64,000 bases of DNA from Acidobacteriota bacterium (GCA_039030395.1 JBCCEF010000008.1:1-64000), one strand, 5' to 3'; shown: positions 17,327-26,775, counted from the stretch's first letter. A program made the numbers and translations. Notes: generated by a model not told the origin, from the sequence alone.

Positions 17327-18904
17327 ATGGCCACCCGTTCGATGCGATCGGTGCGAATCACGCTGGTTGCGAGCGCTCTCCTCCTTGGGCTGATCGCCAC
17401 CGTGCAGGAGATCTCCCGCCGGCACCGGCAAGGCGATCTGGTGGAGAACTTGAGAACAGCCACCGGTCCGGAGATCGCGGACCGCCTGGCGACCTCGGTC
17501 TTGCGCTCGCCGGATCCGGCCCGTGCCCGCCTCGACCGGGCGCGGGCCCTGGTCGCCCTGGAGCTGCTGCCGGATCCGGCCGCCCGGCCGCCGGCCGCGG
17601 GCCGCGAGGCCCGTCTCCAATGGGTGCGGGACCAGACCCGGGCAGTCTACCGGCAGCGTCCCTCCGCCTGGCAGGCACCGATGCTCGAAGGCGCCGCCCG
17701 CTACCTGGAGCGTTCCCTGGCCCGAGACCCCCGCCTGATCACCGAGGCGCGAGCCTGGGAACAGCCCCTCGAGACCAGCCTTGCCCTTGCCCCCGGCAAA
17801 GACGAGGCGAACCGCTTCCTGGCGGCCGCCTACCTGGAGATCTGGCCTTTTCTCTCAGCCGAGAAACAGGCCATCGCGCGCGATCTGCTGCGCCGGGTGA
17901 TGGCCGACCCAGGGACCTTCAGTGAGTTGATCGAACCCTGGCTGCGGGTAGCCGACGACCGCGCCACGGCCTTTTCCGCCCTGCCGGAGTCCGCCTTCGC
18001 CTGGGAGCGATTGCTCCGCACCTATGCCGCCGACCACGACTGGCGCGGCTACCTCGCCGCCCTGCCGCGAGCCGAAGAAGTGCGCCGCTCTCAGCTCGAA
18101 AAGCTACTCGACGAGGCGCGCCAACGTCGGGCCGGCGGCGACCGCCGGGTCGCTCGCCAGCGCTACTTCAGCGCGCTCACCGAGGCCCGCCCCGGAGGAG
18201 GCGCGCAGCCGATCGTCCAGATCCTCCTGCGGGAGGTCGCCCCGGGGCCCGCGCCGAGCGGCTCGGAACGCACCCTCAACGCCTGGCTCGACTGGTCCCT
18301 CGCTCTCTGCGCCATCGACCGTTGTCCCTTTGACCAGCCGGCTCTCGGACGCCTGGGGGTTCTAGCGCGCGACCTGTCCCCGGCCCGAGAGGCCTTCGCC
18401 CGGGCGGCCGCCGGCCACTTCGACGAAGCGCTCTTCCTCGAAGAGCGGTCCCACTCGACCGGTAGCGATTGGAGCCCCTATTTCAGCCTCAAGGCCCGCG
18501 AGCTGGCTCGCCGGGGGCGGCGCGAAGAAGCTCGGACCGCCCTCCTCGAAGCCCTACCGATGGACCCGCTCACCCGGCGGGTACGACGGGAACTCAGCCC
18601 GGATTCCGCCACCGACAGCGCCCCCCTCGCCGCCGACTGGGCCTGGGAAGAGAACATCGCCCGCTTGCCGATGGAGATTTTCGCGCCCTGCCGCCTGGCG
18701 GTGGACCTGGCCGACGTACCGGCGGACGGCGCGGTGGTCGAACTACAGATCAACGGCACCGAGGCCGGAGCCTTCTCCGCCCGGGCCAACGCCACCCTGC
18801 GCCCCACGGAGCCCCTCGGCGTCCTCGAGCCGGGCCTCCACCTGGTGCAGCTCAGCACCCTCGCCGGCCGGCCGGTGCGGCCGGTGGCCGCGCGTTGTTC
18901 GTAG
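17327..18904 (+). CDS. Uncharacterised membrane-anchored, TPR-like helical protein
   Basis: The 525-residue product is not assigned to a named family. An N-terminal membrane helix (VRITLVASALLLGLIATV) is followed by a long alpha-helical region rich in Ala/Arg/Leu pairs resembling degenerate TPR or Sel1 repeats (to about residue 440). The C-terminal stretch of about 90 residues looks beta-rich (MEIFAPCRLAVDLADVPADG...GLHLVQLSTLAG) and could be a carbohydrate-binding or Ig-like fold. ATG 17327 keeps the helix near the N-terminus; ATG 17342 is also possible. Its place beside the O-antigen-ligase-like and VanZ-like genes suggests envelope polysaccharide work, which is inference only. Confidence 0.6.
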   Translation: MATRSMRSVRITLVASALLLGLIATVQEISRRHRQGDLVENLRTATGPEIADRLATSVLRSPDPARARLDRARALVALELLPDPAARPPAAGREARLQWVRDQTRAVYRQRPSAWQAPMLEGAARYLERSLARDPRLITEARAWEQPLETSLALAPGKDEANRFLAAAYLEIWPFLSAEKQAIARDLLRRVMADPGTFSELIEPWLRVADDRATAFSALPESAFAWERLLRTYAADHDWRGYLAALPRAEEVRRSQLEKLLDEARQRRAGGDRRVARQRYFSALTEARPGGGAQPIVQILLREVAPGPAPSGSERTLNAWLDWSLALCAIDRCPFDQPALGRLGVLARDLSPAREAFARAAAGHFDEALFLEERSHSTGSDWSPYFSLKARELARRGRREEARTALLEALPMDPLTRRVRRELSPDSATDSAPLAADWAWEENIARLPMEIFAPCRLAVDLADVPADGAVVELQINGTEAGAFSARANATLRPTEPLGVLEPGLHLVQLSTLAGRPVRPVAARCS

Positions 18905-18908
18905 CTCC

Positions 18909-19520
18909 CTAACGGTCGTCGGCAGCGGGCGCAGCGCTTTGCTCCCACGCCGCCACGCCCTCTTCCGGCTCGACGCCGAGGGCGTCCGCCACCCGGTTGA
19001 TGTAGTTGAAGTAGGCGATCGCCTGCACCGCATCGTGGATCGCCGCATCGCCGAAGCCGTGCCGGCGCAAGGTCTCGACGTGGTGTCGGCGGTGCGACGC
19101 CGGATCCGCCGTCAGGGTCTCCGCGAAGGTGCACAGGGCACGGTCCGCCTCGACCAGATCCGCTCGGCGCCAGTCGCTGGCGATGGCCCGCACGAAATCG
19201 TCCGCCGCGGCGTCCTCGGTGATCCCGAAACTGTCGGCGACCTCGGCACGGAGGTCGTGGGCGTGGGCGCGGGTTCAATAGCGGCAGTGGTTGGCGGCGG
19301 AAACGACCACCGCCAGCATCTCCCGGTGGCCGCGCGACAGCGGCGAGGGGCCGTGCATCACGGCACCATAGAAGTCCATCGAGGTTCTGAGCACCCGCGG
19401 ATTCTGGCCCATGATCGAAACGATATTCCACAGTCGCCCGGCACGGGCAACGGCCGCGTCGTACTGGCGCTTGAGAAAGCCCGTCGCGGCCGCCGGCGAG
19501 ATCACCTCGATCCAGGGCAT
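18909..19520 (-). CDS. AhpD-like peroxidase-related selenoprotein (CxxU), UGA read through
   Basis: The 203-residue frame contains one in-frame TGA at 19275-19277. The first 81 residues (MPWIEVISPAAATGFLKRQYD... MLAVVVSAANHCRY) and the last 121 (TRAHAHDLRAEVADSFGI... YINRVADALGV) together match the whole carboxymuconolactone-decarboxylase/AhpD peroxidase-related family. The TGA falls exactly on the second Cys of the catalytic HCxYC motif, giving C-R-Y-U. A 7-bp hairpin starts within the next 40 nt (separate entry). AhpD-like CxxU selenoproteins are known. The enzyme would be a thiol/selenol peroxidase or reductase. It starts 2 nt after the antiporter stop. The alternative is a nonsense pseudogene or base error, which the family match at the codon makes less likely. 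Confidence 0.82.
19238..19277 (-). promoter_or_regulatory. Candidate bacterial SECIS hairpin after in-frame UGA
   Basis: Reading the minus strand, UGA (19277-19275) is followed after 17 nt by CGACCTC-cgtgcc-GAGGTCG (19257-19238), a perfect 7-bp stem with a 6-nt loop. The loop begins 24 nt after the UGA, and its second base is G. From memory of bacterial SECIS rules (loop 16-37 nt from UGA, small loop, G in the first two positions) this qualifies. SelB binding is inferred. Confidence 0.65.
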
Positions 19521-19522
19521 GG

Positions 19523-21439
19523 TCAGACCGGAGCCGGCGAAGGCTCTCCGGAGGCCTCGGCAGCCGGTCCCGACTCGCCTTCCACAGCCGGGTCGGACTC
19601 AGTGACCCGGTAGGGCCGCAACTCGTCGGCGGTGGCCGCCAAGGCCAGCAGGGTGACCCGCTCGACCCGGCCGAGATCGATCGAGGCGCGGCGGAAATTC
19701 GGCTTGTCGTCGTGCCAGCCGCAGAGGAAGACGGCAGGGCGATCCTTCTTCTCGCCGTCCTCCTCGTCGCTGTCCTCGAACAGGGCCAACACGGCTTCTT
19801 TGGCCCCCTCGATCTCCAGGTCGACCTCCACAAGCTGCGCCTCCAGATGACGGATGCGGCGGTTCCAGCGTTCGAGATCGAAGGGCTCCCCACCGAACAG
19901 ATCGATGTAGGCCCGGCGCAGCCGGCCGAACTCCTTCGAAGGCCGGTTGAGGGCCACCACCGGGTGCTCGATGCCGAACTCCTCGCGCACCATCTCGGAG
20001 CACAGCACGTTCAGGTCGTCGTTGGGGGTCATCGCCAGCAGATCGTTGTCGCGCTCAATACCGGCGGCCTCGTAGGTGGAGGCGTTGCGGGCGTCGCCGC
20101 GCACCACGGCGATGCCCGCCGCCTTCAGCATGCGCAGCTTCTCGCTCACCGAATCGATCACTACCACCTTACGGCCAGCCTCCGCCAGGCGGCGGGCCAG
20201 CAGTCGGCTGAGCTGCGTCGAACCCACCAGGATGCTGCGCCGGCGCTGCGGATCCTTCTCGAAGCCCAACACCCGCGGCAGTACCAGGGCCATCATCGTC
20301 GCCCAGGCGCCGGAGACGAGGATCAGCAGGTAAATCAAGCCTTCCAGGATCACCGCTCCCTCTTCCAGGCCGTACTGGCGAAGCTGAATCGCCGAAAGGG
20401 AAGCCACCGCCGCCGCCACGATTCCGCGCGGCGCCGTCAACGCCAGCACCAGCCGGGATCGGACGTCCATATGCGACGGCCAGACGGACACCAGCACCGA
20501 CAGCGGCCGCACCAGCAGGATCATCACCACCATCACCGCCACGCCCTTCCATCCGAGCTGCATCATCGACGACAGGTCGAGCTGACCGGAGAGCAGGATG
20601 AACAGGATCGAGATCAGGAACACCGTGAGCTGCCCCTTGAACATCTTGACCGAGGCGAGGTCCGGCACGTCCGAAGCGGAGAGAGTGAAGCCCATCACCA
20701 CCGAGGCGAGGATTCCCGACTGCGGCGCCAGGCGCTCGGCCACCATGTAGCAGGCGAGGAGCAGGGCGAGAATCGCCAGATTGCGCAGCTCGCCGGCGAG
20801 CAGCCGGCTGCGGGCGGCGAACTTCGCCAACGAGCCGGCGACGAAACCCAAAGCCGCGCCGGTGGCGGCGAGCACGGCCACCTCCCCGACGATCTCCTGG
20901 AAACCCATCTCCGCGGCGCGTTCGATCCACTGCAGCACCAGGTAGGCGAGCACGGCGCCGATGGCGTCGATGATCAGCCCTTCCGACACCAGCACCGCGC
21001 GGATTGACGACGGGCAGATCATGTGGCGCAGCAGCGGCACGATCACCGTCGGGCCGGTCACCGTGACGATGGCGCCAAACAGCGCCGCCGTCTCCCAGGG
21101 CATGCCGGTGATCGCCTGGGCCACCCAGGCGCCGCCAACGCCGGTCACCACCACGCCAAGGGTGAGCAGATTGCGCACCGGCGCCCCCACCTTGCGCAGT
21201 TCCTTCGGGTCGAGGGACAGACCGCCCTCGAACAGGATCACCGCCACCCCGAGGTGGATGAAGACTTCCAAACCGTGGCCCAGGGCCTTGGGGTCGAACA
21301 GATGGAAACCCATGGGGCCGGCGGCCATGCCGAGCAGCAGAAGCGGCAGGATGGCCGGCAGCTTGAACCGCTCGGCGAGGACCTGCGCCAAGATGCCCAG
21401 AAAACTCGCGATGACGATGGTGTCTAGAATCTCGTGCAT
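19523..21439 (-). CDS. Monovalent cation:proton antiporter with TrkA-N domain
   Basis: The 638-residue product has about twelve membrane helices to residue ~380 (Na_H_Exchanger fold; FEGGLSLDPKELRKVG, GAIVTVTGPTVIVPLLRH, LTAPRGIVAAAVASL). A cytoplasmic Rossmann RCK/TrkA-N domain follows from about residue 410 (RSILVGSTQLSRLLARRLAEAGRKVVVID, DARNASTYEAAGIERDNDLLAMTPND). It probably exchanges Na+ or K+ for H+ across the inner membrane, gated by nucleotide. A long acidic C-terminal tail ends in a Glu/Pro-rich stretch. The selenoprotein follows immediately in the same operon, linking ion or redox stress handling by context only. Confidence 0.9.
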   Translation of the reverse strand: MHEILDTIVIASFLGILAQVLAERFKLPAILPLLLLGMAAGPMGFHLFDPKALGHGLEVFIHLGVAVILFEGGLSLDPKELRKVGAPVRNLLTLGVVVTGVGGAWVAQAITGMPWETAALFGAIVTVTGPTVIVPLLRHMICPSSIRAVLVSEGLIIDAIGAVLAYLVLQWIERAAEMGFQEIVGEVAVLAATGAALGFVAGSLAKFAARSRLLAGELRNLAILALLLACYMVAERLAPQSGILASVVMGFTLSASDVPDLASVKMFKGQLTVFLISILFILLSGQLDLSSMMQLGWKGVAVMVVMILLVRPLSVLVSVWPSHMDVRSRLVLALTAPRGIVAAAVASLSAIQLRQYGLEEGAVILEGLIYLLILVSGAWATMMALVLPRVLGFEKDPQRRRSILVGSTQLSRLLARRLAEAGRKVVVIDSVSEKLRMLKAAGIAVVRGDARNASTYEAAGIERDNDLLAMTPNDDLNVLCSEMVREEFGIEHPVVALNRPSKEFGRLRRAYIDLFGGEPFDLERWNRRIRHLEAQLVEVDLEIEGAKEAVLALFEDSDEEDGEKKDRPAVFLCGWHDDKPNFRRASIDLGRVERVTLLALAATADELRPYRVTESDPAVEGESGPAAEASGEPSPAPV

Positions 21440-21515
21440 GTTTTAATGATCACCTAAAGAATTCGCCCAGGCAATGAGTCGAGTGCGGCGAGACGGCCGC
21501 ACCCCTCCCCCCACG

Positions 21516-22838
21516 TCACGAATCGGAGCGCGCGAAGAACGGCCGCTTCTTCGAAAAGTCGATCGGCATCTCTCCCCGAATGCGGTCCAGCAGCTCGACG
21601 GTCACCTCCCGGATTCCCTCGCGTTCCGCCCAACTCTCCACCCGCTGGGTCACCACCCCGCGCACAAAGCTCGGAATGCGCTCAATGCGCGCCCGGGCCT
21701 CGGGGGTCCAGGTCAGCTCCGGCGCCACGTCCATGCCGTAGGTCACCGGCCGTACGAGGGCCACCGGCTCCGGTGTGCCTTGCGGCTCGTAGGCGCAGGA
21801 TTCGTCCGCCGCCAGCAGGTCGCCGGCGTGGGCGAAGGCGCGGGCCCGGCAGCCCCCACACACGGAGCGGTACTCGCAGCGCCCGCACTTGCCGCCCAGC
21901 TCCCCTTCGCGTAGCGCCGCGAAGACCTCCGAGCCGCGCCAGATCTCACCGAAGGACTGCCGCCGCAGATCGCCCGCCGTCCGCGGCATATAGGGACACG
22001 GCGTCACCTTGCCGTCGGGCATGATGCGGCAGTACTGCACGCCACACGGGCAGCGGGTCGCGTAGTGCAGCAGCGGCGAGTCCGGATCGTCCTCGTAGAC
22101 GTGGCGCATGATCTGCGGTTGGCACTTCGAGCGCACCATCATCCGGCCCCGGTACTCACGCTGCAGCCGCACCAGATCCTCCAACACCCCCTCGTTCTCC
22201 GCCGGAGCCAAGGATCGCATGCCCTCGCCGCGGCCGGTCTCGACCAGGAAGTACAGATTGAAACAAACCGCGCCGCGATCCGCCGCCCAGGCGACAAGCG
22301 GCTTCAGCTCGTGGCGATTGCCGGAAGTCAGGGTGGTCTGGATCACAAAATCCAGCCGCGCTTCGCGCAGCCGCTCCACCGCCTCGAAGGTACTCTCCAG
22401 GGCTCCGTCGCCGTGACGAAAACGGTTGTGGTATCTCGCCTCGAGGGAGTCGATGCTCACCGCCACGCCGGTCACCCCGGCGTCCTTGAGGGAAGCGATG
22501 CGCTCCGCCGTCAACATCGTGCCGTTGGTCCCCACCACCACCGTCGCGCCACCGGCCGTGGCGTGGGCGGCGATGTCCTCCAGGTCGTCCCGCAGCAGCG
22601 GCTCCCCACCGCTCAGGATGAACATCGGCGAAGGATTGAACGCCAGGATCTCGTCCGAAATGCGGCGCACCTCGTCGAAGGTCAAGTCTTCGGTCGTCGC
22701 CTGCCAGGGTCCGGCGGCGATGTAGCAGTGCGCACAGGCGAGGTTGCAGCGCTCGGTGAGATTCCACGCCACCACATGCGGCACCGCCGCGGCCGGCGAC
22801 GGCAGAGGGGAAAACTCTTCAACGACGGAAACGGTCAT
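21516..22838 (-). CDS. Radical SAM/SPASM protein with C-terminal PCP_red domain
   Basis: The 440-residue product has the radical SAM cluster motif CNLACAHC at about residue 30, GGEP at about 80, and a SPASM-type Cys-rich region at about 260-340 (CPCGVQYCRIMPDGKVTPCPYMP, CGRCEYRSVCGGCRAR) able to hold extra 4Fe-4S clusters. The last ~60 residues (LTWTPEARARIERIPSFVRGVVTQRVE...) form a PCP_red-like domain, also present in the 43358 and 45731 proteins. It resembles the NirJ/AhbD-like group of tetrapyrrole- or peptide-modifying enzymes; the substrate is not determined. ATG 22838 is preferred for homology, with ATG 22880 as an alternative. No clear Shine-Dalgarno is seen for either. Confidence 0.87.
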   Translation of the reverse strand: MTVSVVEEFSPLPSPAAAVPHVVAWNLTERCNLACAHCYIAAGPWQATTEDLTFDEVRRISDEILAFNPSPMFILSGGEPLLRDDLEDIAAHATAGGATVVVGTNGTMLTAERIASLKDAGVTGVAVSIDSLEARYHNRFRHGDGALESTFEAVERLREARLDFVIQTTLTSGNRHELKPLVAWAADRGAVCFNLYFLVETGRGEGMRSLAPAENEGVLEDLVRLQREYRGRMMVRSKCQPQIMRHVYEDDPDSPLLHYATRCPCGVQYCRIMPDGKVTPCPYMPRTAGDLRRQSFGEIWRGSEVFAALREGELGGKCGRCEYRSVCGGCRARAFAHAGDLLAADESCAYEPQGTPEPVALVRPVTYGMDVAPELTWTPEARARIERIPSFVRGVVTQRVESWAEREGIREVTVELLDRIRGEMPIDFSKKRPFFARSDS

Positions 22839-23060
22839 GGGTTGGGCCAAATCATCGCACACGCCCGAGCGGGCGGACAAGGCGGGATTCCCGGCTACTT
22901 CTCACCGGCCCTGCCTTGCGTGGTCCCTCGGCCCACCGCCTGACGCTTCTACTCTTGGCTACCGACACACCTCTCGAGCACCCGACCTGCCAATCACATC
23001 TCGAAGGTGCATCGGCTGTCGTTTTCTTTGACGTGCATCCGATCCTTGGAGGGCTTCACC

Positions 23061-24848
23061 GTGGGCTACCGAGACTTCGTTCTGACCTTCTCCGAATTGG
23101 AGAGCAACGATTACCAGGTAAAAGCCGAGTCGGACGGATTCCAAACGGAAGTGCGCACCCTTCCGTTCGACCGCCTGGACGCTTCTTCGTGGAAGGCGTT
23201 AACCGGCAATTTCGTGATCCCCGCCTCGCCGGACTCGGCGCGGGAAACCGGCGACCTCCTCTACCGCGCGCTCTTCTCCGGCAAGATCGGAAAGTTCTTC
23301 TCCCAGCGACTGGGAGGAGCGGAAGACAACGGCGGCCTGCGGCTGATCTTCCGGTTCGATGCCGAGCGACAAGAGAAGCTCCTTCGGCTGCCTTGGGAAA
23401 CGCTGTTTCGGAAAGAGAGCAAGAGCTTCCTCGCCCTCTCCCCGCGCACCCCCATCCTGCGGCAAATCGAGATCCCAGAACACCGGGCGCCGACCGTCTG
23501 CAATGACGATCTGCACATCCTCATCGCCACCTCCGACGCCGGGGGTACCCCGCTGCAGCTCGCGCGCGAGGTACGAGAGATCGAGGCCATCTTCGCCGAC
23601 GATCCCAGGGTCACCGTCGAAACCGTTCGCCCCCACAATGTGCAGGAGCTACGCGAAGCCCTGCAGCAAAGCGAAGCCCACATCCTCCACTACATGGGTC
23701 ACGGGGACTACCGGCTGTGGAACGGCGAAGGGCATCTCTACGTCGGCGAAACCGCCGTCACCGGTAACGAACTCGCCCAGCAGCTCCACGACGTGGACTC
23801 CCTCCGCCTGATCTTCCTCAACGCCTGCCACAGCGCCCGGGACGCGCAGACGCCGCAGATCGATCCCTTCGCCGGCGTGGCGACGGCGCTCTTGCGCAGT
23901 GGATTCCCGTCGGTGCTCGCCATGAACCGGGCGATCACCGACTCCGCCGCGATCGCCTTCAGCCGAAAGTTCTACAAGCGGCTGGCGGCCGGCGATGACC
24001 TGCCCTCGGCGGTCTCCGAAGGGCGCCTGGCGATCTGCGAAACGGATCGGCACTCGGTGCAGTGGTCCACCCCGGTCCTCTTTGCCAACCACGCCGACGC
24101 GCGCTTGCTTTCCGGTCCTTGGAGCCCGACGCGCCCTGGCTGGGAGACCCTCTTCCAGCCGCCGCGGATCTACGCCGTCGCCTCGGGCACCGTCTTGTGT
24201 CTCGCACTCCTGGCGAGCTGCCTGGGCCTTCGCCCCGAGACGAATTCGCCGACTACCCCCGAAGGAGAAGTCTCCTCCTCCGAATTTCCGATGCCTCCGC
24301 GGGAGCCCAGACTCATCTTGACCGAGGTTTTCTACGATCCAAGCGGCGACGACCGCGGCCTGGAGTGGATCGAGCTCTACAACGCCACCGACGAGCCCAT
24401 CGACCTGGCGGGCTACAGCATCGGCGCTGGAGGGAAGGACTACACTACGAGCCGGTATCAGCTGGCAGGGGTGATCGGACCCGGCGAGACCTTCGTCGTC
24501 GGAGGTCCGATCTCCGTGGACAAAAACTACCGGCCTCAGTTCCAGCTCGCATTGGACCTACTCGGCGAGATTCAGAATGCCGACTCGACACCGGCGGACG
24601 GGGTTGCTCTGTTCGACGTCCCCGCCAGTGAGATCAAGATCGACACCCTCCCCATCGACGCCGTTCGGTACGGCGACGAGAACAGCAGCGGCCTGCCCGA
24701 CGAGCGGGGCGACACGGAAAACGTCGAAGTCTCCGATGCGCCCAGGGACACTTCGATCGAACGCTTCACTCTGGACGGTCGCTGGCGCATCACCTCCATT
24801 CCCGGCCCGAACCGAGTTCGCTTCGAGGACCCCGATCCCGAGAACTGA
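23061..24848 (+). CDS. CHAT protease - transmembrane - lamin-tail domain fusion
   Basis: The 595-residue product starts at GTG 23061, supported by GGAGGG 7 nt upstream; a longer frame from 23007 has no such site. A caspase-like CHAT domain spans about residues 140-360, with catalytic His in HYMGHGDY and Cys in FLNACHSA. A single hydrophobic segment (IYAVASGTVLCLALLASCLGL, ~375-395) is followed by a lamin-tail domain (LILTEVFYDPSGDDRGLEWIELYNATDEPIDLAGYSI) to near the C-terminus. Predicted topology is a cytoplasmic protease and an extracytoplasmic LTD. LTDs are usually in secreted nucleases or surface proteins, so this linkage is unusual. The substrate is unknown. It is divergent from the radical SAM gene. 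Confidence 0.82.
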   Translation: MGYRDFVLTFSELESNDYQVKAESDGFQTEVRTLPFDRLDASSWKALTGNFVIPASPDSARETGDLLYRALFSGKIGKFFSQRLGGAEDNGGLRLIFRFDAERQEKLLRLPWETLFRKESKSFLALSPRTPILRQIEIPEHRAPTVCNDDLHILIATSDAGGTPLQLAREVREIEAIFADDPRVTVETVRPHNVQELREALQQSEAHILHYMGHGDYRLWNGEGHLYVGETAVTGNELAQQLHDVDSLRLIFLNACHSARDAQTPQIDPFAGVATALLRSGFPSVLAMNRAITDSAAIAFSRKFYKRLAAGDDLPSAVSEGRLAICETDRHSVQWSTPVLFANHADARLLSGPWSPTRPGWETLFQPPRIYAVASGTVLCLALLASCLGLRPETNSPTTPEGEVSSSEFPMPPREPRLILTEVFYDPSGDDRGLEWIELYNATDEPIDLAGYSIGAGGKDYTTSRYQLAGVIGPGETFVVGGPISVDKNYRPQFQLALDLLGEIQNADSTPADGVALFDVPASEIKIDTLPIDAVRYGDENSSGLPDERGDTENVEVSDAPRDTSIERFTLDGRWRITSIPGPNRVRFEDPDPEN

Positions 24849-24864
24849 GGGACTCCGAGAAACG

Positions 24865-24896
24865 AAAAAGCCCGCCCCACCGAGATGGAGCGGGCT
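24865..24896 (-). terminator. Terminator of the M4 protease gene (between convergent genes)
   Basis: On the minus strand AGCCCGCTCCA, loop tctcgg, TGGGGCGGGCT form an 11-bp stem (one G-T pair), directly followed by TTTTCG. It lies between the stops of the CHAT-LTD gene (+) and the M4 protease (-). Without a T-run on the plus strand it mainly serves the protease gene. Confidence 0.88.
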
Positions 24897-24921
24897 CAAC
24901 CTTACGACGGAAAGTCGAAGC

Positions 24922-26775
24922 CTACAGGGCCGGGTTGGCGCACAGGGTGAACGTAATGCCGTTGCCGCTGTAGCCGAACACCCGCCAGCGGTACTTCCGC
25001 GAGCTTGTGGTGGTGTAGCTGATCGACTCCGTAGAACTGGCGCTCGTGCTGCTCGCCACGTTCGACCAGGAGCAGCCAAACCAACTGCAGCTCTCGCGCT
25101 GCAGATAGAGGTCGATGTCCGGCGCCGAGCCGGTGAGGGTGGCGTTGAAGCCACCGCTCGTCGTGACGCCCGAAGTGACCAGGCTTTGGCCGGCGTTGAT
25201 GGTGCCGGTGTAGGTGGTGAAGCCGGACGGGCAACTGCCCGGTCCCGGACCGCTACCCGGGCAACCCGGCACGCCGACGGCGCACCAGGCGTCGTTCACC
25301 GAGTCGACCTCGGCGGAGCCGTAGAGATCGCCGGCCGCCGACACGGTGGCGTTGCGCGCCGCCTGGAAGTTCGAAGAGGCAGTCAGGTAGGTGGTCTGGG
25401 CACGGTAGAAGATCTGCTCCGCCTTGGACATGCCGATGGCCGTGACGTTGGTCGGATCGAGACCGCGCGGGTGCGTGCCGCCCTGCACCAGCAAGTAGAA
25501 GGCCAGATTGGCGATGCCGGAGTTCCAGTGCACGCCACCGTTGTCGGCGCTACCGGTGTAGCGCGTCGGCCAGTAGTCGCGGGAACTGCCGTCCAGGGTC
25601 GGATTGTTCATGTAGCGCAGGGCGTCGCCGGAAGTGCCCGGCGTCCAGGTGTCTTCACCGACCAGCCAGGTACCGGAGTTGATGCTGCCGTCCCGGTAGG
25701 CCTCGGCGCCGGCGGCGAAGATGTCCGACATGCCCTCGTTCAGGGCGCCGGACTCGTTCTGGTAGATCAAGTTGGAGGTGAACTGCGTCACCGCGTGGGT
25801 CAACTCGTGGGCGACCACGTCGAAGGCGTCGCCCAGCGGGCCGGAGGTGGAGCCGTCGCCGTCACCGTAGACGAGCTGCGAGCCGTTCCAGAAGGCGTTC
25901 ACATAGTTCGAACGGTGGTGACCGGTGGAGTTGATGGTCGCGCCAGAGCCGTTGTAGGAGTCGCGGCCGAACCGGGCGTTGAAGTAGTCGTAGGCGGTGC
26001 TGGTGTTGTTGTGGATCGTCGTTTCCACGGCGTCCGCGCCGGTGCACGAGCCGTTGGTGCAGCGCAGGCTGCCGGGCAGCGAAGAACCGTTGTTGCCGTC
26101 ATAGGTGCGCCAGCTCTTGGCGTAGTGCACCTGCGGGTGGCGGGCCGCCAGGGCGCCGGTCACCGCATTGGCGAACACCTGATCCACCTGGTAGCGGCCG
26201 TCCAGGTCCTCGTACTCGTAGGTGCCGCGCCAGGCCAGGTGGCCATCTTCGTCCGCGCCGATCACGTAGACGAGCTGCGGCTGGTCGAGGCTCTTGGTGC
26301 CGAAGATGCCGGCTTCCGCCAGCGCCATCGCCAACGCGTCGGCGGCCTTGATGCGGCTCTCCGTCGGCAGGCCCTTGTTGGGCAGGAAGTTACCGTTGAC
26401 GGCGTAGACCTCACCGGTGTCCGCCTCGGCGTGCACGATGAGCTGGGCGCCGATCACCGGCAGGCCGTTGATCTGCTGGTCGATCCGAACGTGGACCTTG
26501 CCGATGTGGTCCCGCTGAACCTGCTGGACCACCAGATGCTCGTCACCGGCCGCGTCGAACTTGCGGACCACCAGGTCACCCAAGAAATCGACCGCCGCCA
26601 GGTCGACGGCGAGGCCCTTGTCGAGGGTACCCAGGTCACCCTTGACCCAGGTCGGTACACCATTCTTGTCCTGACTCACGATCTGCTCGTCCCCGGCCTT
26701 CGAACCGGCGGCGAGCATGGGTCCAGCGAGAACCAGCGAGAGTACAACCACGGCGGCGGTTATTTGACGCTTCAT
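24922..26775 (-). CDS. Secreted M4 family (thermolysin-like) metalloprotease with PPC-type tail
   Basis: This is a 617-residue preproprotease. The signal peptide is MKRQITAAVVVLSLVLAGPMLAAG. An FTP/PepSY-type propeptide runs to about residue 210 (VHAEADTGEVYAVNGNFLPN, LVYVIGADEDGHLAWRGTYEYED). The catalytic domain has HELTH (zinc and Glu), NEGMSD (third zinc ligand Glu) and GGVHWNSGIAN (His). A C-terminal beta domain (~residues 505-617) resembles the PPC pre-peptidase domain. It is a secreted endopeptidase that needs propeptide-assisted folding. ATG 26775 follows AGGAGG by 6 nt; the longer frame to 26946 lacks a signal-peptide-like start. It has its own terminator. Confidence 0.95.
   Translation of the reverse strand: MKRQITAAVVVLSLVLAGPMLAAGSKAGDEQIVSQDKNGVPTWVKGDLGTLDKGLAVDLAAVDFLGDLVVRKFDAAGDEHLVVQQVQRDHIGKVHVRIDQQINGLPVIGAQLIVHAEADTGEVYAVNGNFLPNKGLPTESRIKAADALAMALAEAGIFGTKSLDQPQLVYVIGADEDGHLAWRGTYEYEDLDGRYQVDQVFANAVTGALAARHPQVHYAKSWRTYDGNNGSSLPGSLRCTNGSCTGADAVETTIHNNTSTAYDYFNARFGRDSYNGSGATINSTGHHRSNYVNAFWNGSQLVYGDGDGSTSGPLGDAFDVVAHELTHAVTQFTSNLIYQNESGALNEGMSDIFAAGAEAYRDGSINSGTWLVGEDTWTPGTSGDALRYMNNPTLDGSSRDYWPTRYTGSADNGGVHWNSGIANLAFYLLVQGGTHPRGLDPTNVTAIGMSKAEQIFYRAQTTYLTASSNFQAARNATVSAAGDLYGSAEVDSVNDAWCAVGVPGCPGSGPGPGSCPSGFTTYTGTINAGQSLVTSGVTTSGGFNATLTGSAPDIDLYLQRESCSWFGCSWSNVASSTSASSTESISYTTTSSRKYRWRVFGYSGNGITFTLCANPAL

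Noticed and set aside
18909-19277. Pseudogene interpretation of the AhpD-like gene split by TGA
   Set aside because: The stop falls on the exact catalytic Cys position, no other lesion exists, and a SECIS-like hairpin follows; recoding explains all of this better, although it is unproven.
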